The position numbers were made by a program, and so were the translations under genes. From Methanosarcina sp. DH2 (lineage in GTDB: Archaea; Halobacteriota; Methanosarcinia; Methanosarcinales; Methanosarcinaceae): a stretch of DNA of 64,000 nt. Positions 38,449 to 48,162 of this stretch are shown piece by piece. Location of the stretch: contig NZ_WJBI01000018.1 in NCBI RefSeq assembly GCF_020804225.1, forward strand, positions 8,818-72,817, given 5' to 3'. The notes under the pieces were generated by a model. It saw only the letters and a program-made list of their open reading frames with translations. It was not told the origin of the DNA and made no database searches. The stretch's first letter is position 1. Each line of letters begins with the position of its first letter.

Positions 38449-39240
38449 ATGGCAGAAAATAAAATTCCCGTGCTTGCAATCATGAGGCCTGACAGTTACA
38501 GGGAAAAGTCCGAGGCAATTGCCAGAGACTGCGGTTTTGAGCCCATTTATGCCCCCATGATAAAGCTTGAAGGCATAAAAGACGAGGGTTTCGAGCCTTT
38601 TGTACAGAGGGTCATTAACGGGACTTCAGATTACGTTGTTTTTACAAGCGCAAACGGGATAACTTTTACACTGGACAAGCTCACGGAAACCGAAAAGGAA
38701 AACTTTATTTCGTCCCTCAAAAAGTGCAGAGTAATAGCAATCGGCCCCAACACAGAAAAAGAGCTTATAAAAATAGGAATTGAAAACTCCTTCCTGCCTG
38801 CAGACTACAGTTCCGAAGGAATCGTAGAAGCTCTCTGCCCCGAAGTAAAAGGGAAAACAGTCGACCTTGCAAGGAGCGCTTTTGGGGCAAAAGTCTTAAT
38901 AGAAGGGCTTGAAAAATGCGGAGCAACAGTCTATGAGACTCATGTGTACACCCTTAGCATTCCTGAAGGTGCAGCCCAGAAAGAGCTCATAGAACGCACC
39001 CTCGCAGGAGAAATTGATGCCTTCGCTTTTACAAGCTCGATGATGGTCAGAGGCTTTATGAGACATGCGGAAAAGTTGGGAGCAGGAGAGACTATAAAAG
39101 AGACTCTTAGCAGGGCTATTGTAGGCGCAATTGGGACCCCTACGGGAAATACCCTGAAAAAACACGGAGTCAATGCGAATGTAATCCCTGATGAGTTTAC
39201 CTTCGATGCTCTGATAAAGGCTATGAAGAAGGAGCTATGA
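38449..39240 (+). CDS. hemD: Uroporphyrinogen-III synthase
   Basis: The 263-residue protein closes the linear tetrapyrrole hydroxymethylbilane with ring inversion. Poor conservation is normal for this family. The FTSANGI, AIGPNTEKEL, LARSAFGAK and FTSSMMVRGFM segments are typical. It sits directly downstream of SUMT. Confidence 0.85.
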   Translation: MAENKIPVLAIMRPDSYREKSEAIARDCGFEPIYAPMIKLEGIKDEGFEPFVQRVINGTSDYVVFTSANGITFTLDKLTETEKENFISSLKKCRVIAIGPNTEKELIKIGIENSFLPADYSSEGIVEALCPEVKGKTVDLARSAFGAKVLIEGLEKCGATVYETHVYTLSIPEGAAQKELIERTLAGEIDAFAFTSSMMVRGFMRHAEKLGAGETIKETLSRAIVGAIGTPTGNTLKKHGVNANVIPDEFTFDALIKAMKKEL

Positions 39241-39383
39241 AAACCAGCTATGAAAAACCAGCTATGAAGAAGGTCATGCCGAGAGTTTATAAGAAAGAGT
39301 TACATAAGACAGAATCGGCTGGAAGTATGCTCAGAACCTTTAAAACCTTTCTCGGTAAACCTGTCTGAAGTTTAACTCAAGCC

Positions 39384-39450
39384 GTTTTTTTGAACCGGCA
39401 AGATAAAGGTGTGCTAAAAAGATTGCTCCTTAAAAGCCGGTTCAAAAAAC
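39384..39450. repeat. Inverted repeat in front of the AhbC-like gene
   Basis: GTTTTTTTGAACCGGC (39384-39399) and GCCGGTTCAAAAAAC (39436-39450) pair along 14-15 bases, with a 36-base spacer. It lies between hemD and the radical SAM gene. It could be a terminator of the first two genes on either strand or a regulator-binding site. Confidence 0.55.
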
Positions 39451-39493
39451 AATACTTAAAATTGCGGAAAACAATCTTAAATTAACGATCGAT

Positions 39494-40693
39494 ATGATAG
39501 GAATTTCAAAACTTTACTGCGGAACCGTGGAACCCTCTGACGCCCTTCGCTATGGAAGGGACTCAAAGAGGCTTCCCTCTCACCTTCTGCAGTTTTCAAA
39601 AGACAAAAAACCGGTAGTAGTCTGGAACATGACCCGCAGATGCAACCTTAAATGCGTTCACTGCTATGCCCAGGCAAAAGACATGGAGTTCAAAGACGAA
39701 CTTTCTACCGAAGAAGGAAAAGCCCTTATCGATGACCTTGCAGCATTTGGATCTCCGGTTATGCTTTTCTCCGGGGGCGAGCCCACAATGCGAAAAGACC
39801 TGCCTGAGCTTGCAGCCTATGCCAGAGAGAAAGGGATGAGGGCTGTAATCTCAACAAACGGGACTCTCATCGATAAAGAGCTGGCAAGAAAGTTAAAAGA
39901 GGTCGGGCTTTCTTACGTAGGAATCTCCCTTGACGGCGTAAAAGAAACTAACGACAGGTTCAGGGGAATGCAGGGGGCATTCGATGCAGCCCTAAGGGGC
40001 TTGCATAACTGCCAGGAAGAAGGCATAAAGGTGGGCTTGCGTTTTACCATCAACAAGCAAAACGTCAGGGACATACCTGCAATCTTTGACCTCCTTGAGA
40101 AAGAAAAGATCCCAAGGATATGCTTTTATCACCTTGTCTATGCAGGCAGAGGCTCGAAGATGGTAGACGAAGACCTCTCCCTCGAAGAGTCCAGGCAGGC
40201 TGTGGACCTGATTATGGAAAGGACGAAGGAACTGCACGAAAAAGGTTTCCCTGCCGAAGTCCTTACCGTGGACAACCACTGTGACGGCCCCTACATCTAC
40301 CTGAAAATGCTGAAAGAAAACCCGGAAAGGGCTGCCGAAATTTTCGAGCTCCTTTCCATGAACCAGGGCAATTCTTCAGGAATAGGAATCGGATGCGTTT
40401 CCTGGGACGGCTCTGTTCATGCAGACCAGTTCTGGAGACATTACTCCTTCGGAAATGTACGGGAAAGGCCCTTCAGTGAAATCTGGACCGACCTAAGTGA
40501 TGAACTGATGGCCGGACTCAAGTACAGAAAACCCCTCATCCAGGCCCACGGAGACCGTTGTGCAAAGTGCAAATGGTTCGATGTATGCAACGGAAACTTC
40601 AGAGTTCGAGCCGAAGCCATTTACGGGGATGTTTGGGCAGATGACCCAGCCTGTTACCTCACAAAAGAAGAAATCGGATATGACGAGGCCTGA
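39494..40693 (+). CDS. ahbC: AhbC/NirJ-like radical SAM protein (12,18-didecarboxysiroheme deacetylase type)
   Basis: A 399-residue radical SAM enzyme. The cluster cysteines are Cys50, Cys54 and Cys57 in CNLKCVHC, followed by the FSGGEPTMR motif. A SPASM-like C-terminus has CAKCKWFDVC and a later Cys for a second cluster. The N-terminal sequence KLYCGTVEPSDALRYGR is typical of the NirJ/AhbC family, which removes acetate side chains from 12,18-didecarboxysiroheme in the alternative heme route of methanogens and sulfate reducers. AhbD is similar, so the exact step is inferred. SUMT and HemD next to it support a siroheme/heme role. A hairpin with T run overlaps the stop. Confidence 0.85.
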   Translation: MIGISKLYCGTVEPSDALRYGRDSKRLPSHLLQFSKDKKPVVVWNMTRRCNLKCVHCYAQAKDMEFKDELSTEEGKALIDDLAAFGSPVMLFSGGEPTMRKDLPELAAYAREKGMRAVISTNGTLIDKELARKLKEVGLSYVGISLDGVKETNDRFRGMQGAFDAALRGLHNCQEEGIKVGLRFTINKQNVRDIPAIFDLLEKEKIPRICFYHLVYAGRGSKMVDEDLSLEESRQAVDLIMERTKELHEKGFPAEVLTVDNHCDGPYIYLKMLKENPERAAEIFELLSMNQGNSSGIGIGCVSWDGSVHADQFWRHYSFGNVRERPFSEIWTDLSDELMAGLKYRKPLIQAHGDRCAKCKWFDVCNGNFRVRAEAIYGDVWADDPACYLTKEEIGYDEA

Positions 40694-40713
40694 AATCTTT
40701 CAGGCCCTTTTTT
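40687..40713 (+). terminator. Stem-loop with T run at the end of the AhbC-like gene
   Basis: GGCCTGAAA and TTTCAGGCC pair across the stop codon. CTTTTTTTA follows directly, as in a factor-independent terminator. Confidence 0.7.
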
Positions 40714-41100
40714 ACTTTTGGATTTTACTTTTAGCCTTTTTTACCAGCTTATTTTACCTGTGAATTTATTTATAGACTGAAATAAGCGTTTTTTAGAGAG
40801 CGTCCAATTCTATTTTGTTTGCACCCGCCCGGCCTTTCCTATCCCTTTTATTTTTCGAGTCTCTACCGGTTACAGAGTAGATATTTTGGAGTCGTAATCC
40901 CGGTAGAGCCAGCTTTTTCGTTTATAATACTGTACACAGGCTGACTTAAACGGCACGAGGTGCTGAAAGAATAATTCGAGGATCCAACCATCTTTGCTGG
41001 AATAACTCTTCCCGATTCCTTGAGACAACAAACATTAAATTTCTCTCCTTTTTTGCGGGAAAGACCGCTCTCCTGCATCGAGCAGCTGTACCAATATTTT
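40714..41100. other. Region without a gene
   Basis: Nothing supported. Open frames on the minus strand here have no ribosome site and overlap the repeat at 41101. Confidence 0.45.
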
Positions 41101-41240
41101 TAAATTAGTCCTCTTGAGCGAAACGAAGTGGAGCGAAAAGGACGCGTACTCCCGAGGCGCAATTCGGGCGAGACGCAATTCGGGCGAGACGCAATTCGGG
41201 CGAGACGCAATTCGGGCGAGGCGCAATTCGGGCGCGACAG
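41101..41240 (+). repeat. Dispersed repeat element, copy 1, with 16-base tandem repeat
   Basis: A boundary segment (AATTAGTCCTCTTGAGCG, 41103-41120) is followed by a GAAGTGGAGCGAAAAGGAC part, and then by five tandem copies of GAGACGCAATTCGGGC (41154-41233). The same boundary and one or two units occur in reverse at 48163-48301. The frame through the repeat on the minus strand gives an Arg-Ile-Ala pattern with no real gene. Confidence 0.8.
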
Positions 41241-41343
41241 GAACGCTAGAAATTTTTTTTATAAATAATGATTTATTCATGTCGAATGCATATTTTTAGG
41301 AAAGAGCATTTAAGGAAAAGATTTGGGGAGGCAGGTTAAATAC

Positions 41344-42021
41344 ATGAAACAAATCCATTTACTCCTGATTATTTCAGTTGCTTTTACAGTCTTTCTTACA
41401 GCCTTTTCAGGCTGCGTATCCGACAGGGAAAGAACAGTAATCTATGATAACGAGACAGAAACTCTTTCGTACCAGGGCGAACAGTTAACTCCTATCGCAC
41501 AGCAGCGCAACAATGCTATCAGAGGCACTCAGTATATTGATAGGGAGAGTTACAGGCTTCAGGTTGACGGGCTTGTGGAGAACCCCAGGAATTTTACGTA
41601 TGAAGAAATAACCGGGTTACCTCAAACTTCGAAAGTTATTGACCTCAACTGTGTGGAAGGCTGGAGCTTTAATGCAAAATGGACGGGAGTAGAGATAGCT
41701 GAGATCTTTGAAGAAACAGGAGTTATGGAAAATGCAACAACCGTTATTTTTTACAGCACTGACGGGTATTCCACTTCTCTTGATAAAGACTATCTATTAG
41801 AAAACGACATCATACTTGCATATAAACTAAATGACGTAACCCTGCCGCCTGAAAGAGGTTTCCCTCTGCAGCTTGTAGCTGAAGACAAGTATGGGTACAA
41901 ATGGGCGAAATGGATAGTAAGGATCGAACTCAGTGACTCGCCTTATAGAGGGTATTGGGAAGAACGCGGGTACAATAACATAGCTGATGTCGGCGGGCCT
42001 GCTTTTGAAAGGCGGAGATAA
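41344..42021 (+). CDS. Sulfite-oxidase-fold molybdopterin-binding lipoprotein
   Basis: A 225-residue protein with a signal peptide and lipobox (FSGC, Cys24), probably anchored outside the membrane. Cys103 in LNCVEGWSFN is the expected molybdenum-coordinating cysteine of the sulfite oxidase/MsrP-fold domain. The RLQVDGLVENPRNFTYEEI and AYKLND...PLPER-like (PPERGFPLQL) segments agree. The substrate is not known. Most relatives act with a partner cytochrome or membrane subunit, none of which is seen here. ATG at 41344 lies 12 bases after GGGGAGG. TTG at 41323 is less likely. Confidence 0.85.
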   Translation: MKQIHLLLIISVAFTVFLTAFSGCVSDRERTVIYDNETETLSYQGEQLTPIAQQRNNAIRGTQYIDRESYRLQVDGLVENPRNFTYEEITGLPQTSKVIDLNCVEGWSFNAKWTGVEIAEIFEETGVMENATTVIFYSTDGYSTSLDKDYLLENDIILAYKLNDVTLPPERGFPLQLVAEDKYGYKWAKWIVRIELSDSPYRGYWEERGYNNIADVGGPAFERRR

Positions 42022-42373
42022 AAGCCCACACGGAACACCAATAATAATATAAGATACCCAGGCTATAGTATACTCTTGTCAGTATTGAAGAATCAAAATC
42101 AGAGAATCAAATCCTTAGCTACGTTTGATTATCACAGGATTTGATTATAACTACCTTTTACTAATTATCTTTCATGATAACTAAGTTTCATGAACACTCT
42201 AAATTTTAGAGTAGGTCTAAATTTCGTTATTGGCTTAAGTTTCATAACCAGAATTCACTGCAATACTCTTGAAATTAAGAGATATAGCCGTTTAAGTAAG
42301 AGATTTAAAAGAAATAGATCTGCGAGGCAAAGCATTGTTGAGATTGTTTCTGGAAAAATGGGGGTAATTTGAA
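42022..42373. other. Region without a gene
   Basis: About 350 bases. A 60-codon open frame (42190-42372) runs into the next gene but has no protein pattern. Confidence 0.4.
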
Positions 42374-43324
42374 GTGGCAAATCGCCATGTTAATACTTTA
42401 AACCCTGGAGACCCATTCAGGGACTGGCTTGTAGAAGAAGTTGTTGGAAATAGAATTCGCGATAAACAGTGCTATGTAAAAGTTTTTAAGTACAATTCAT
42501 CTCACACCGTCTGCAGGTACCAGTTCAAAGGAGAGCATTTCAGCGTAATGGCAAAATTTTTTGCCGAACCTACAGGGAAGCTGAAAGCATATAACTCTTA
42601 TAAAGGCATGATGAACGAGTACCGGAACCTGAAGAAAGCAGCTTCGATAATAAATGTTGCAAAGCCCCTTGCAGTAAATAAAGATTTTAATTGTGTCCTT
42701 GTTACCGAACACATACCCGGAAAATCTCTTAGCTGGCACCTTAAACGCGAAGAGAACCTTTATGAGAAACTTGCTGCGGTGGCTCACATGCTCAGGCAGC
42801 TGCATGATAATACACAGTCTTCCTACAACAAAGAAAACGAGTTCAGAAACTATCACGACGTTCTGGACCACCTGAAGCTTGACTATGACACGAGAGAGGC
42901 TTTCAACAAACTCCTTGGGGAATGGTGGTACAGTTCCTGGCTCGACAGGGAGTACGGCTGTATGGTCCACAGGGATGTTACCCCCTCCAATTATATTTTT
43001 TGCAAAGGAAAACCCTATGCACTTGATTTTGAAAGCTCCTGGTTTGAGGCACATCCTGTAAGGGACCTCGGAATTCTTACTGCAGAACTCAAGAACGAGT
43101 TTGAATTACACAAAGGTGGAGGCTGGAAAGCCGAACCGTATATAGGGAACTTTCTCTGGGAGTATAGCCACGGGGAAAAGGACTTTTTCCTAATTACCAG
43201 AATTTTGCCTTTTTTCATGGGTATAGGGCTGCTCCGTTCGGCAAGGCTCCACCAGGGCGATTACAGGAATTATCTGATAAGAGAAGCACGTGAATGTTTA
43301 GGTGCAATTAATAGAGGGAATTAA
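42374..43324 (+). CDS. APH/RIO-like kinase of unknown substrate
   Basis: A 316-residue protein with the kinase fold of aminoglycoside phosphotransferases. The catalytic loop is HRD (199-201) followed by Asn206 (HRDVTPSNYIF), and the metal Asp218 lies in DFESSW. The ATP-lysine region is about 60-62, and a RQLHDN helix lies near 141. Start is a GTG at 42374, with a GGGGGT stretch upstream. Two HAD genes follow on the same strand, so it may be involved in small-molecule phosphate metabolism. The product is clearly archaeal-type in codon use. Confidence 0.8.
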   Translation: MANRHVNTLNPGDPFRDWLVEEVVGNRIRDKQCYVKVFKYNSSHTVCRYQFKGEHFSVMAKFFAEPTGKLKAYNSYKGMMNEYRNLKKAASIINVAKPLAVNKDFNCVLVTEHIPGKSLSWHLKREENLYEKLAAVAHMLRQLHDNTQSSYNKENEFRNYHDVLDHLKLDYDTREAFNKLLGEWWYSSWLDREYGCMVHRDVTPSNYIFCKGKPYALDFESSWFEAHPVRDLGILTAELKNEFELHKGGGWKAEPYIGNFLWEYSHGEKDFFLITRILPFFMGIGLLRSARLHQGDYRNYLIREARECLGAINRGN

Positions 43325-43470
43325 GGAAGTAAAAGGGATTAAGGAACAGAAGGAATTAAGAAAATAAAGGGAATTAAGGAAATAAAGAGAATTAAGGAAA
43401 TAAAGAGAATTAAGGAAATAAAGAGAATTAAGGAAATAAAGAGAATTAAGGAAATAGAGAGAATTAAAAA
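43317..43470. repeat. 18-base tandem repeat at the end of the kinase gene
   Basis: Five close copies of GAATTAAGGAAATAAAGA (43371-43460) with degraded copies on both sides, beginning inside the last codons of the kinase gene. Every unit carries stop codons in at least one frame. Confidence 0.9.
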
Positions 43471-43578
43471 AGTCACTAAGGGGATACGGGAGGCAAGAAT
43501 ATTTCCAGGAACCATGAATCGGAAGCAGGTAAGGACACTATAGCCATTCTGGGCGATCCTGCCGGAGCAGGGGAAGAT

Positions 43579-44250
43579 GTATTTGAAAGCTGCCAGATAA
43601 AGGGGGTTATTTTTGACTGCTACCAGACGCTTATTGATATCCACACAGAAGAACACAGGATCGAGACTTATGAGACTGTAAGCGCATGGCTTGCCTACCA
43701 TGGGGTAAAAATAAAGCCGGAAAAACTGTGGGATATGTACACATTTAAGGTTCACGAAAGGATGGAAGACTCAAAGGAGATATACCCTGAGATAAAGGTG
43801 GAGGATATCTTTGCCGAGATCTGCGGGGAAAACTCGATATGGAAAATCGATGAAAAACTGCTAGGAATTGAGACCTCCAGGGTCTTTCGAGCAGCCTCCA
43901 TAAGGAAACTGCGTCCCTTTCCTCAGAGCGTAAAATTAATTGAGCACTGCATAAATATCCCCAAGTGTATAATCTCCAACGGGCAGAGGGTCTTTTCCGA
44001 ACTGGAACTCCGGTTCCTCGGGCTCTACGACTACTTTGACTTCGTGATCTTCTCGTCAGATGTAGGGTACAAAAAACCGGATCTCAGGCTTTTCATGACC
44101 GCACTCAAGAGGATGGGACTTGAACTTGAGCCCAAGTGTGTTATGTCCCTTGGGGACTCTTACGAAAACGAAATACTTCCAGCTAGAAAGCTCGGGATGC
44201 GGGCAATGACCATTGAAGAAGCCTGGAAACATTATGGGATCACTGACTGA
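43579..44250 (+). CDS. HAD-family hydrolase, start codon missing or unusual
   Basis: An open frame encodes a complete HAD domain with motif I as FDCYQTLIDIH (Asp at 43615), then the motifs SNGQRVFSE and VMSLGDSYENEI. Compared with the paralog at 44561 it should begin about here. But upstream to the in-frame stop near 43470 there is no ATG, GTG or TTG. The codon at 43579 is GTA. The first ATG is 43735, which would lose the catalytic aspartate. The gene may use a rare start, or be a recent pseudogene. Identity to the paralog is high over the whole domain. It follows the kinase gene after the 18-base repeats. Confidence 0.6.
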   Translation, partial: VFESCQIKGVIFDCYQTLIDIHTEEHRIETYETVSAWLAYHGVKIKPEKLWDMYTFKVHERMEDSKEIYPEIKVEDIFAEICGENSIWKIDEKLLGIETSRVFRAASIRKLRPFPQSVKLIEHCINIPKCIISNGQRVFSELELRFLGLYDYFDFVIFSSDVGYKKPDLRLFMTALKRMGLELEPKCVMSLGDSYENEILPARKLGMRAMTIEEAWKHYGITD

Positions 44251-44424
44251 TTTCCGTAAACCCGAGTATTTTATTTTTGTGAAGATAAATACAGACAATG
44301 AGAATTTGCGGTTCTTTTTTTAAGAGTTTTTGTTTCTGATTTTTAGAGTTTCTCTGAATAATTAGCTCCTGATTCATCAATTTTTATTTGGTACTAAAGG
44401 AATTTATATAGAAATGAGAAACTA

Positions 44425-44449
44425 TATATTGCTATTTGTATGCAATATA
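44425..44449. promoter_or_regulatory. Inverted repeat near the promoter of the second HAD gene
   Basis: TATATTGC (44425-44432) pairs with GCAATATA (44442-44449), next to a TATA-like AATTTATATAG at 44401. It may be an operator. The gap 44251-44560 holds no gene. Confidence 0.45.
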
Positions 44450-44560
44450 GATATTGTCGTAAAGACTATATAATAAGAGATAAATCTCAATAGTAATAAA
44501 ATAATAATATAGAATAATCAACAAACCTACAGAATTATAAAAATAAAGTGGAGAATCTCT

Positions 44561-45214
44561 ATGCTCCAAAACGGAAAAATTAAAGGTTTAATCTTCGATT
44601 GCTACAAAACTCTCATCGATATCAAAACAGATGAAGGAAGTCGGGAAACAAGTAAAAGGGTAAGCAAATGGTTACTCTATCAGGGAGTGAGGATAGAACC
44701 CGACCGATTTAGGGAAGAATACAGGTGGAAAGTTATAGGCAGGCTTGGAAACTCAGGCCAACAGCACCCTGATATCCGCATAGAAGAAATTTTTGCCGAG
44801 ATCTGTGCCGAAAATGCCTTTAGAGAAATCGATCCTTTCTGGCTTGGGATTGAAACTGCCAGGGTCTTCAGAACTGCGTCTTTAAAGAAACTGGAAGCTT
44901 ATCCTCAGAGCCTGCGCCTGCTTGAAAAATATAGAAATATCCCCAAATGCATTGTTTCCAATGCTCAGAGGGTTTTTACGGAGCAGGAGCTTCGATTCCT
45001 TGGCCTGTACGATCGCTTTAATTTCGTAATTATGTCATCGGACCACCGTATCAAAAAACCTGACACCCGGCTTTTCAGTATGGCTCTCGATGGCCTTGGG
45101 CTTGAGCCCTGGGAAGTTCTCTCTATCGGAGACACGCCGGAAAACGATATATATCCACCTCAAAGCCTCGGGATGAATGCAATGCACATTCATAATGCAT
45201 GGAAATATGCATAA
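44561..45214 (+). CDS. HAD-family hydrolase, second copy
   Basis: A 217-residue HAD hydrolase paralogous to the one before it. Motif I is FDCYKTL (Asp13, Thr17), motif II includes VSNAQRVFTEQE, and motif IV is SIGDTPEND. The pattern matches the haloacid-dehalogenase-type subfamily, whose members are mostly phosphatases. The substrate is unknown. The gene lies upstream of valS without a shared operon. Confidence 0.85.
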   Translation: MLQNGKIKGLIFDCYKTLIDIKTDEGSRETSKRVSKWLLYQGVRIEPDRFREEYRWKVIGRLGNSGQQHPDIRIEEIFAEICAENAFREIDPFWLGIETARVFRTASLKKLEAYPQSLRLLEKYRNIPKCIVSNAQRVFTEQELRFLGLYDRFNFVIMSSDHRIKKPDTRLFSMALDGLGLEPWEVLSIGDTPENDIYPPQSLGMNAMHIHNAWKYA

Positions 45215-45477
45215 GGGCATAAGAATACAGAAGAAAGCGTAAAGGAGAGGGACTGCACCATTAAATTCTTCTTTATAATTTTTACGGTTATTTATCCATT
45301 TACTCTTTTTTGTCTGCTCCTTTTTTGTTTGCCTTTAGACTAGCTGTTGTTAAACAATTATAAATATTTTCATTGCGGTTAGCCGGTTCCCCGGGCAAAA
45401 AAATGCAATCAACAAAAACTAAACATATAATCTGACAGTTCCTGCACAGTAAGAGATTTCTCTTCATCCAAAACCAG

Positions 45478-45490
45478 ATATATTTAAATA
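45478..45490 (+). promoter_or_regulatory. Likely TATA box of valS
   Basis: ATATATTTAAATA lies about 70 bases before the ATG at 45553. The gap 45215-45552 has no gene. Confidence 0.5.
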
Positions 45491-45552
45491 ATCGCAAGCA
45501 CTCTAAAACCCAAGAAATTCTTACACTTATTTCCCAATCATGGAGTGTCTTT

Positions 45553-48162
45553 ATGACAGAATCGGAAATTCCAAAAGAATATAATGCAAACGAGATCGAG
45601 GAAAAGTGGATGGGGAAGTGGAACCTCTCCATGTACCACTTCAACTGGGGAGAAGATACCCGCCCCCAGTATATTATTGATACTCCGCCACCCTATCCTA
45701 CAGGCAATTTCCATATCGGAAACGCGCTTAACTGGTGTTACATCGACTTTATAGCCAGGTACAAACGCATGCAGGGGTATAACGTAATGTTCCCCCAGGG
45801 CTGGGACTGCCACGGTCTGCCAACGGAAGTTAAGGTTGAAGAAACTCACGGGATTACTAAAAACCAGGTCCCCAGGGCAGAGTTCCGCAGAATGTGCAGG
45901 GAGCTTACGGTAGGAAACATCGACAAGATGCGCAAAACAATGCTGCGCCTGGGCTTTTCCGTGGATTGGAGCAATGAATTCGTCACCATGGAGCCCTCAT
46001 ACTTCGTAAAAACACAGAAATCTTTTGTCAGGATGTACAATGGAGGGCATATCTATCACGAAGACCACCCTGTCAACTGGTGTCCCCGCTGTGAAACTGC
46101 CATTGCTTTTGCGGAAGTAGAGTATGATGCCGGGCAGACAAAACTTAATTTTGTCCACTTCGACAAGGTGGATATCGCAACTACAAGGCCAGAACTGATG
46201 GCGGCGTGTGTTGCCGTTGCCGTAAACCCGAAAGATGAACGTTACAGCCAGTATATTGGCAAGGAAATTACAGTACCCCTCTTCGGGCAAAAAGTTGCTC
46301 TGATTGCTGACGAAGCTGTTGAGCCTGGATTCGGCACAGGGGCTGTGATGATCTGTACTTTCGGGGACAAGCAGGACGTGCGCTGGTGGGTAAAGTACGG
46401 ACTGCCCCTTGTAAAAGCTATCGACAAACAGGGCAAGATGACAGAAGCTGCAGGAAAGTACGAAGGCATGAGTATTACTGAATGCAGGGAAGCTGTCATT
46501 TCCGACCTCAAAGCTGCAGATTTCCTCTATGATCAGAAACCTCTTGAACAGAACGTCGGGCTCTGCTGGCGCTGTGATACCCCCATAGAAACTCTTTCCG
46601 GACCCCAGTGGTTCGTAAAAATAAACCATGAAGGTATCCTGAAAGCTGCAGACGAAATTAACTGGTACCCTGAATACATGAAGGTCAGGCTCCAGAACTG
46701 GACAGGCACAATGGAATGGGACTGGTGCATTTCCAGGCAGAGGATCTTTGCAACCCCGATCCCGATCTGGTACTGCAAAAAATGCGGGGAGGTCATGATT
46801 GCCGAAGAGAGCTGGCTCCCGATTGACCCGAATGAAAATGCACCAAAGAAAGCCTGTGCCTGCGGTTCAACCGAATTTGAGCCCGAGACAGACGTGCTGG
46901 ACACCTGGATGGACTCCTCGATTACTGCCCTGCATGTCTCAGGCTGGGAAAGCGAACACGAGCTCCGCCTGCCTGCACAGATTCGCCCCCAGGGGCACGA
47001 CATCATCAGGACCTGGGCTTTCTATACGATCCTGAGAAGCCTGGCTCTTGAAGGAAAGAGGCCCTGGGACTCTATAGTGGTCAATGGAATGGTGCTTGGA
47101 CCTGACGGGCATAAAATGAGCAAGTCTCTCGGAAACGTTATATCTCCCGAAGAAGTGACCGCACAGCACAGTGCCGACGCTTTCAGACAGTGGGGAGCTG
47201 TTGGAGGTTCCACAGGTTCGGACGTAATGTTCCGCTGGAAAGATGTAGTTTCAGCCTCACGCTTCCTGCAGAAAATGTGGAGCATCTACCGATTCTCGAT
47301 GTCCCACCTAAAGGAGTTTGAGCCTGAGAATGCTGCCAGCTTCCCTCTGGACTCTCTCCATACAATTGACAGGTGGCTCCTGAGCAAGCTTAACAGGCTT
47401 GTGGACACTGCCACAAAGGATCTTGACGGGTATCAATTTGATTCCACATTCAAGGCTATCCGCGGCTTTGCCTGGGAAATCCTTGCAGACAACTATCTGG
47501 AACTTGTAAAAGGCAGGCTTTACGGGGAAGATCCTGAGGGCAGGAGAGCAGCCCAGTATGTGCTTTACACAACAATTAAGACCCTCTCCCTTCTACTTGC
47601 TCCGTTCATACCTTTCTTTGCAGAAGAAATGTACTCAAGGTTCAGCAGTGACAGTGTACACACGAAAGCCTGGCCTGAAGTCAATGAAAGCCTGATAAGC
47701 GAAGAAGCCGAAACTGCAGGCGAAATGATCAAAGATATCACAGGCGAGGTCCGCAGATATAAATCAGACCTTGGAATGGCCCTGAACTCTCCCCTTAAAA
47801 AAGTAGAGATCTACAATGCAAGGATCGATACAGGGGATATTGCAGGTGCTACGAACTCTGAAGTGGAGGTTATGAAAGGTGCTCCTTCATTTGAGTACGT
47901 GCCTGTGGAAGTTAAACCCAACATGGGTTTTCTGGGACCGCGCTTCAGAAAAGATGCCGGAACCATCGTGAAAGCCCTTCAGGCAGAAGACCCTGCTTCA
48001 GTTGAGGCTCAGGCGGCTTCAGGCAAAATAACCGTTATCGTAAACGGAGAAAAAGTAGAACTCGAACCCGAAGCAGTCGAGATCCGGAAAGAAGTAATTT
48101 CCGGAGGCCGGGAGGTAGACGTTCTGGATGTAAAAGGCGCGGTAGTCGTTATTGTCAGGTAA
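45553..48162 (+). CDS. valS: Valyl-tRNA synthetase
   Basis: An 869-residue class I synthetase. The HIGH motif is HIGN at 54-57 in [11 protein letters not shown], and KMSKS is at 521-525. A CP1 editing domain ([15 protein letters not shown]), a zinc-type cysteine pair (CRRCET-like CPRCETA) and the RWGAVG-like [12 protein letters not shown] region agree with ValRS. The length is close to archaeal relatives. The GGAGTG ribosome site precedes the start by six bases. Confidence 0.95.
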   Translation: MTESEIPKEYNANEIEEKWMGKWNLSMYHFNWGEDTRPQYIIDTPPPYPTGNFHIGNALNWCYIDFIARYKRMQGYNVMFPQGWDCHGLPTEVKVEETHGITKNQVPRAEFRRMCRELTVGNIDKMRKTMLRLGFSVDWSNEFVTMEPSYFVKTQKSFVRMYNGGHIYHEDHPVNWCPRCETAIAFAEVEYDAGQTKLNFVHFDKVDIATTRPELMAACVAVAVNPKDERYSQYIGKEITVPLFGQKVALIADEAVEPGFGTGAVMICTFGDKQDVRWWVKYGLPLVKAIDKQGKMTEAAGKYEGMSITECREAVISDLKAADFLYDQKPLEQNVGLCWRCDTPIETLSGPQWFVKINHEGILKAADEINWYPEYMKVRLQNWTGTMEWDWCISRQRIFATPIPIWYCKKCGEVMIAEESWLPIDPNENAPKKACACGSTEFEPETDVLDTWMDSSITALHVSGWESEHELRLPAQIRPQGHDIIRTWAFYTILRSLALEGKRPWDSIVVNGMVLGPDGHKMSKSLGNVISPEEVTAQHSADAFRQWGAVGGSTGSDVMFRWKDVVSASRFLQKMWSIYRFSMSHLKEFEPENAASFPLDSLHTIDRWLLSKLNRLVDTATKDLDGYQFDSTFKAIRGFAWEILADNYLELVKGRLYGEDPEGRRAAQYVLYTTIKTLSLLLAPFIPFFAEEMYSRFSSDSVHTKAWPEVNESLISEEAETAGEMIKDITGEVRRYKSDLGMALNSPLKKVEIYNARIDTGDIAGATNSEVEVMKGAPSFEYVPVEVKPNMGFLGPRFRKDAGTIVKALQAEDPASVEAQAASGKITVIVNGEKVELEPEAVEIRKEVISGGREVDVLDVKGAVVVIVR

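Noticed and set aside
41035-41280. Minus-strand frame with a repeated Arg-Ile-Ala pattern
   Set aside because: It is read through the 16-base repeat and has no protein-like composition.
42190-42372. Small plus-strand frame ahead of the kinase gene
   Set aside because: Composition is that of AT-rich intergenic DNA and no ribosome site is visible.
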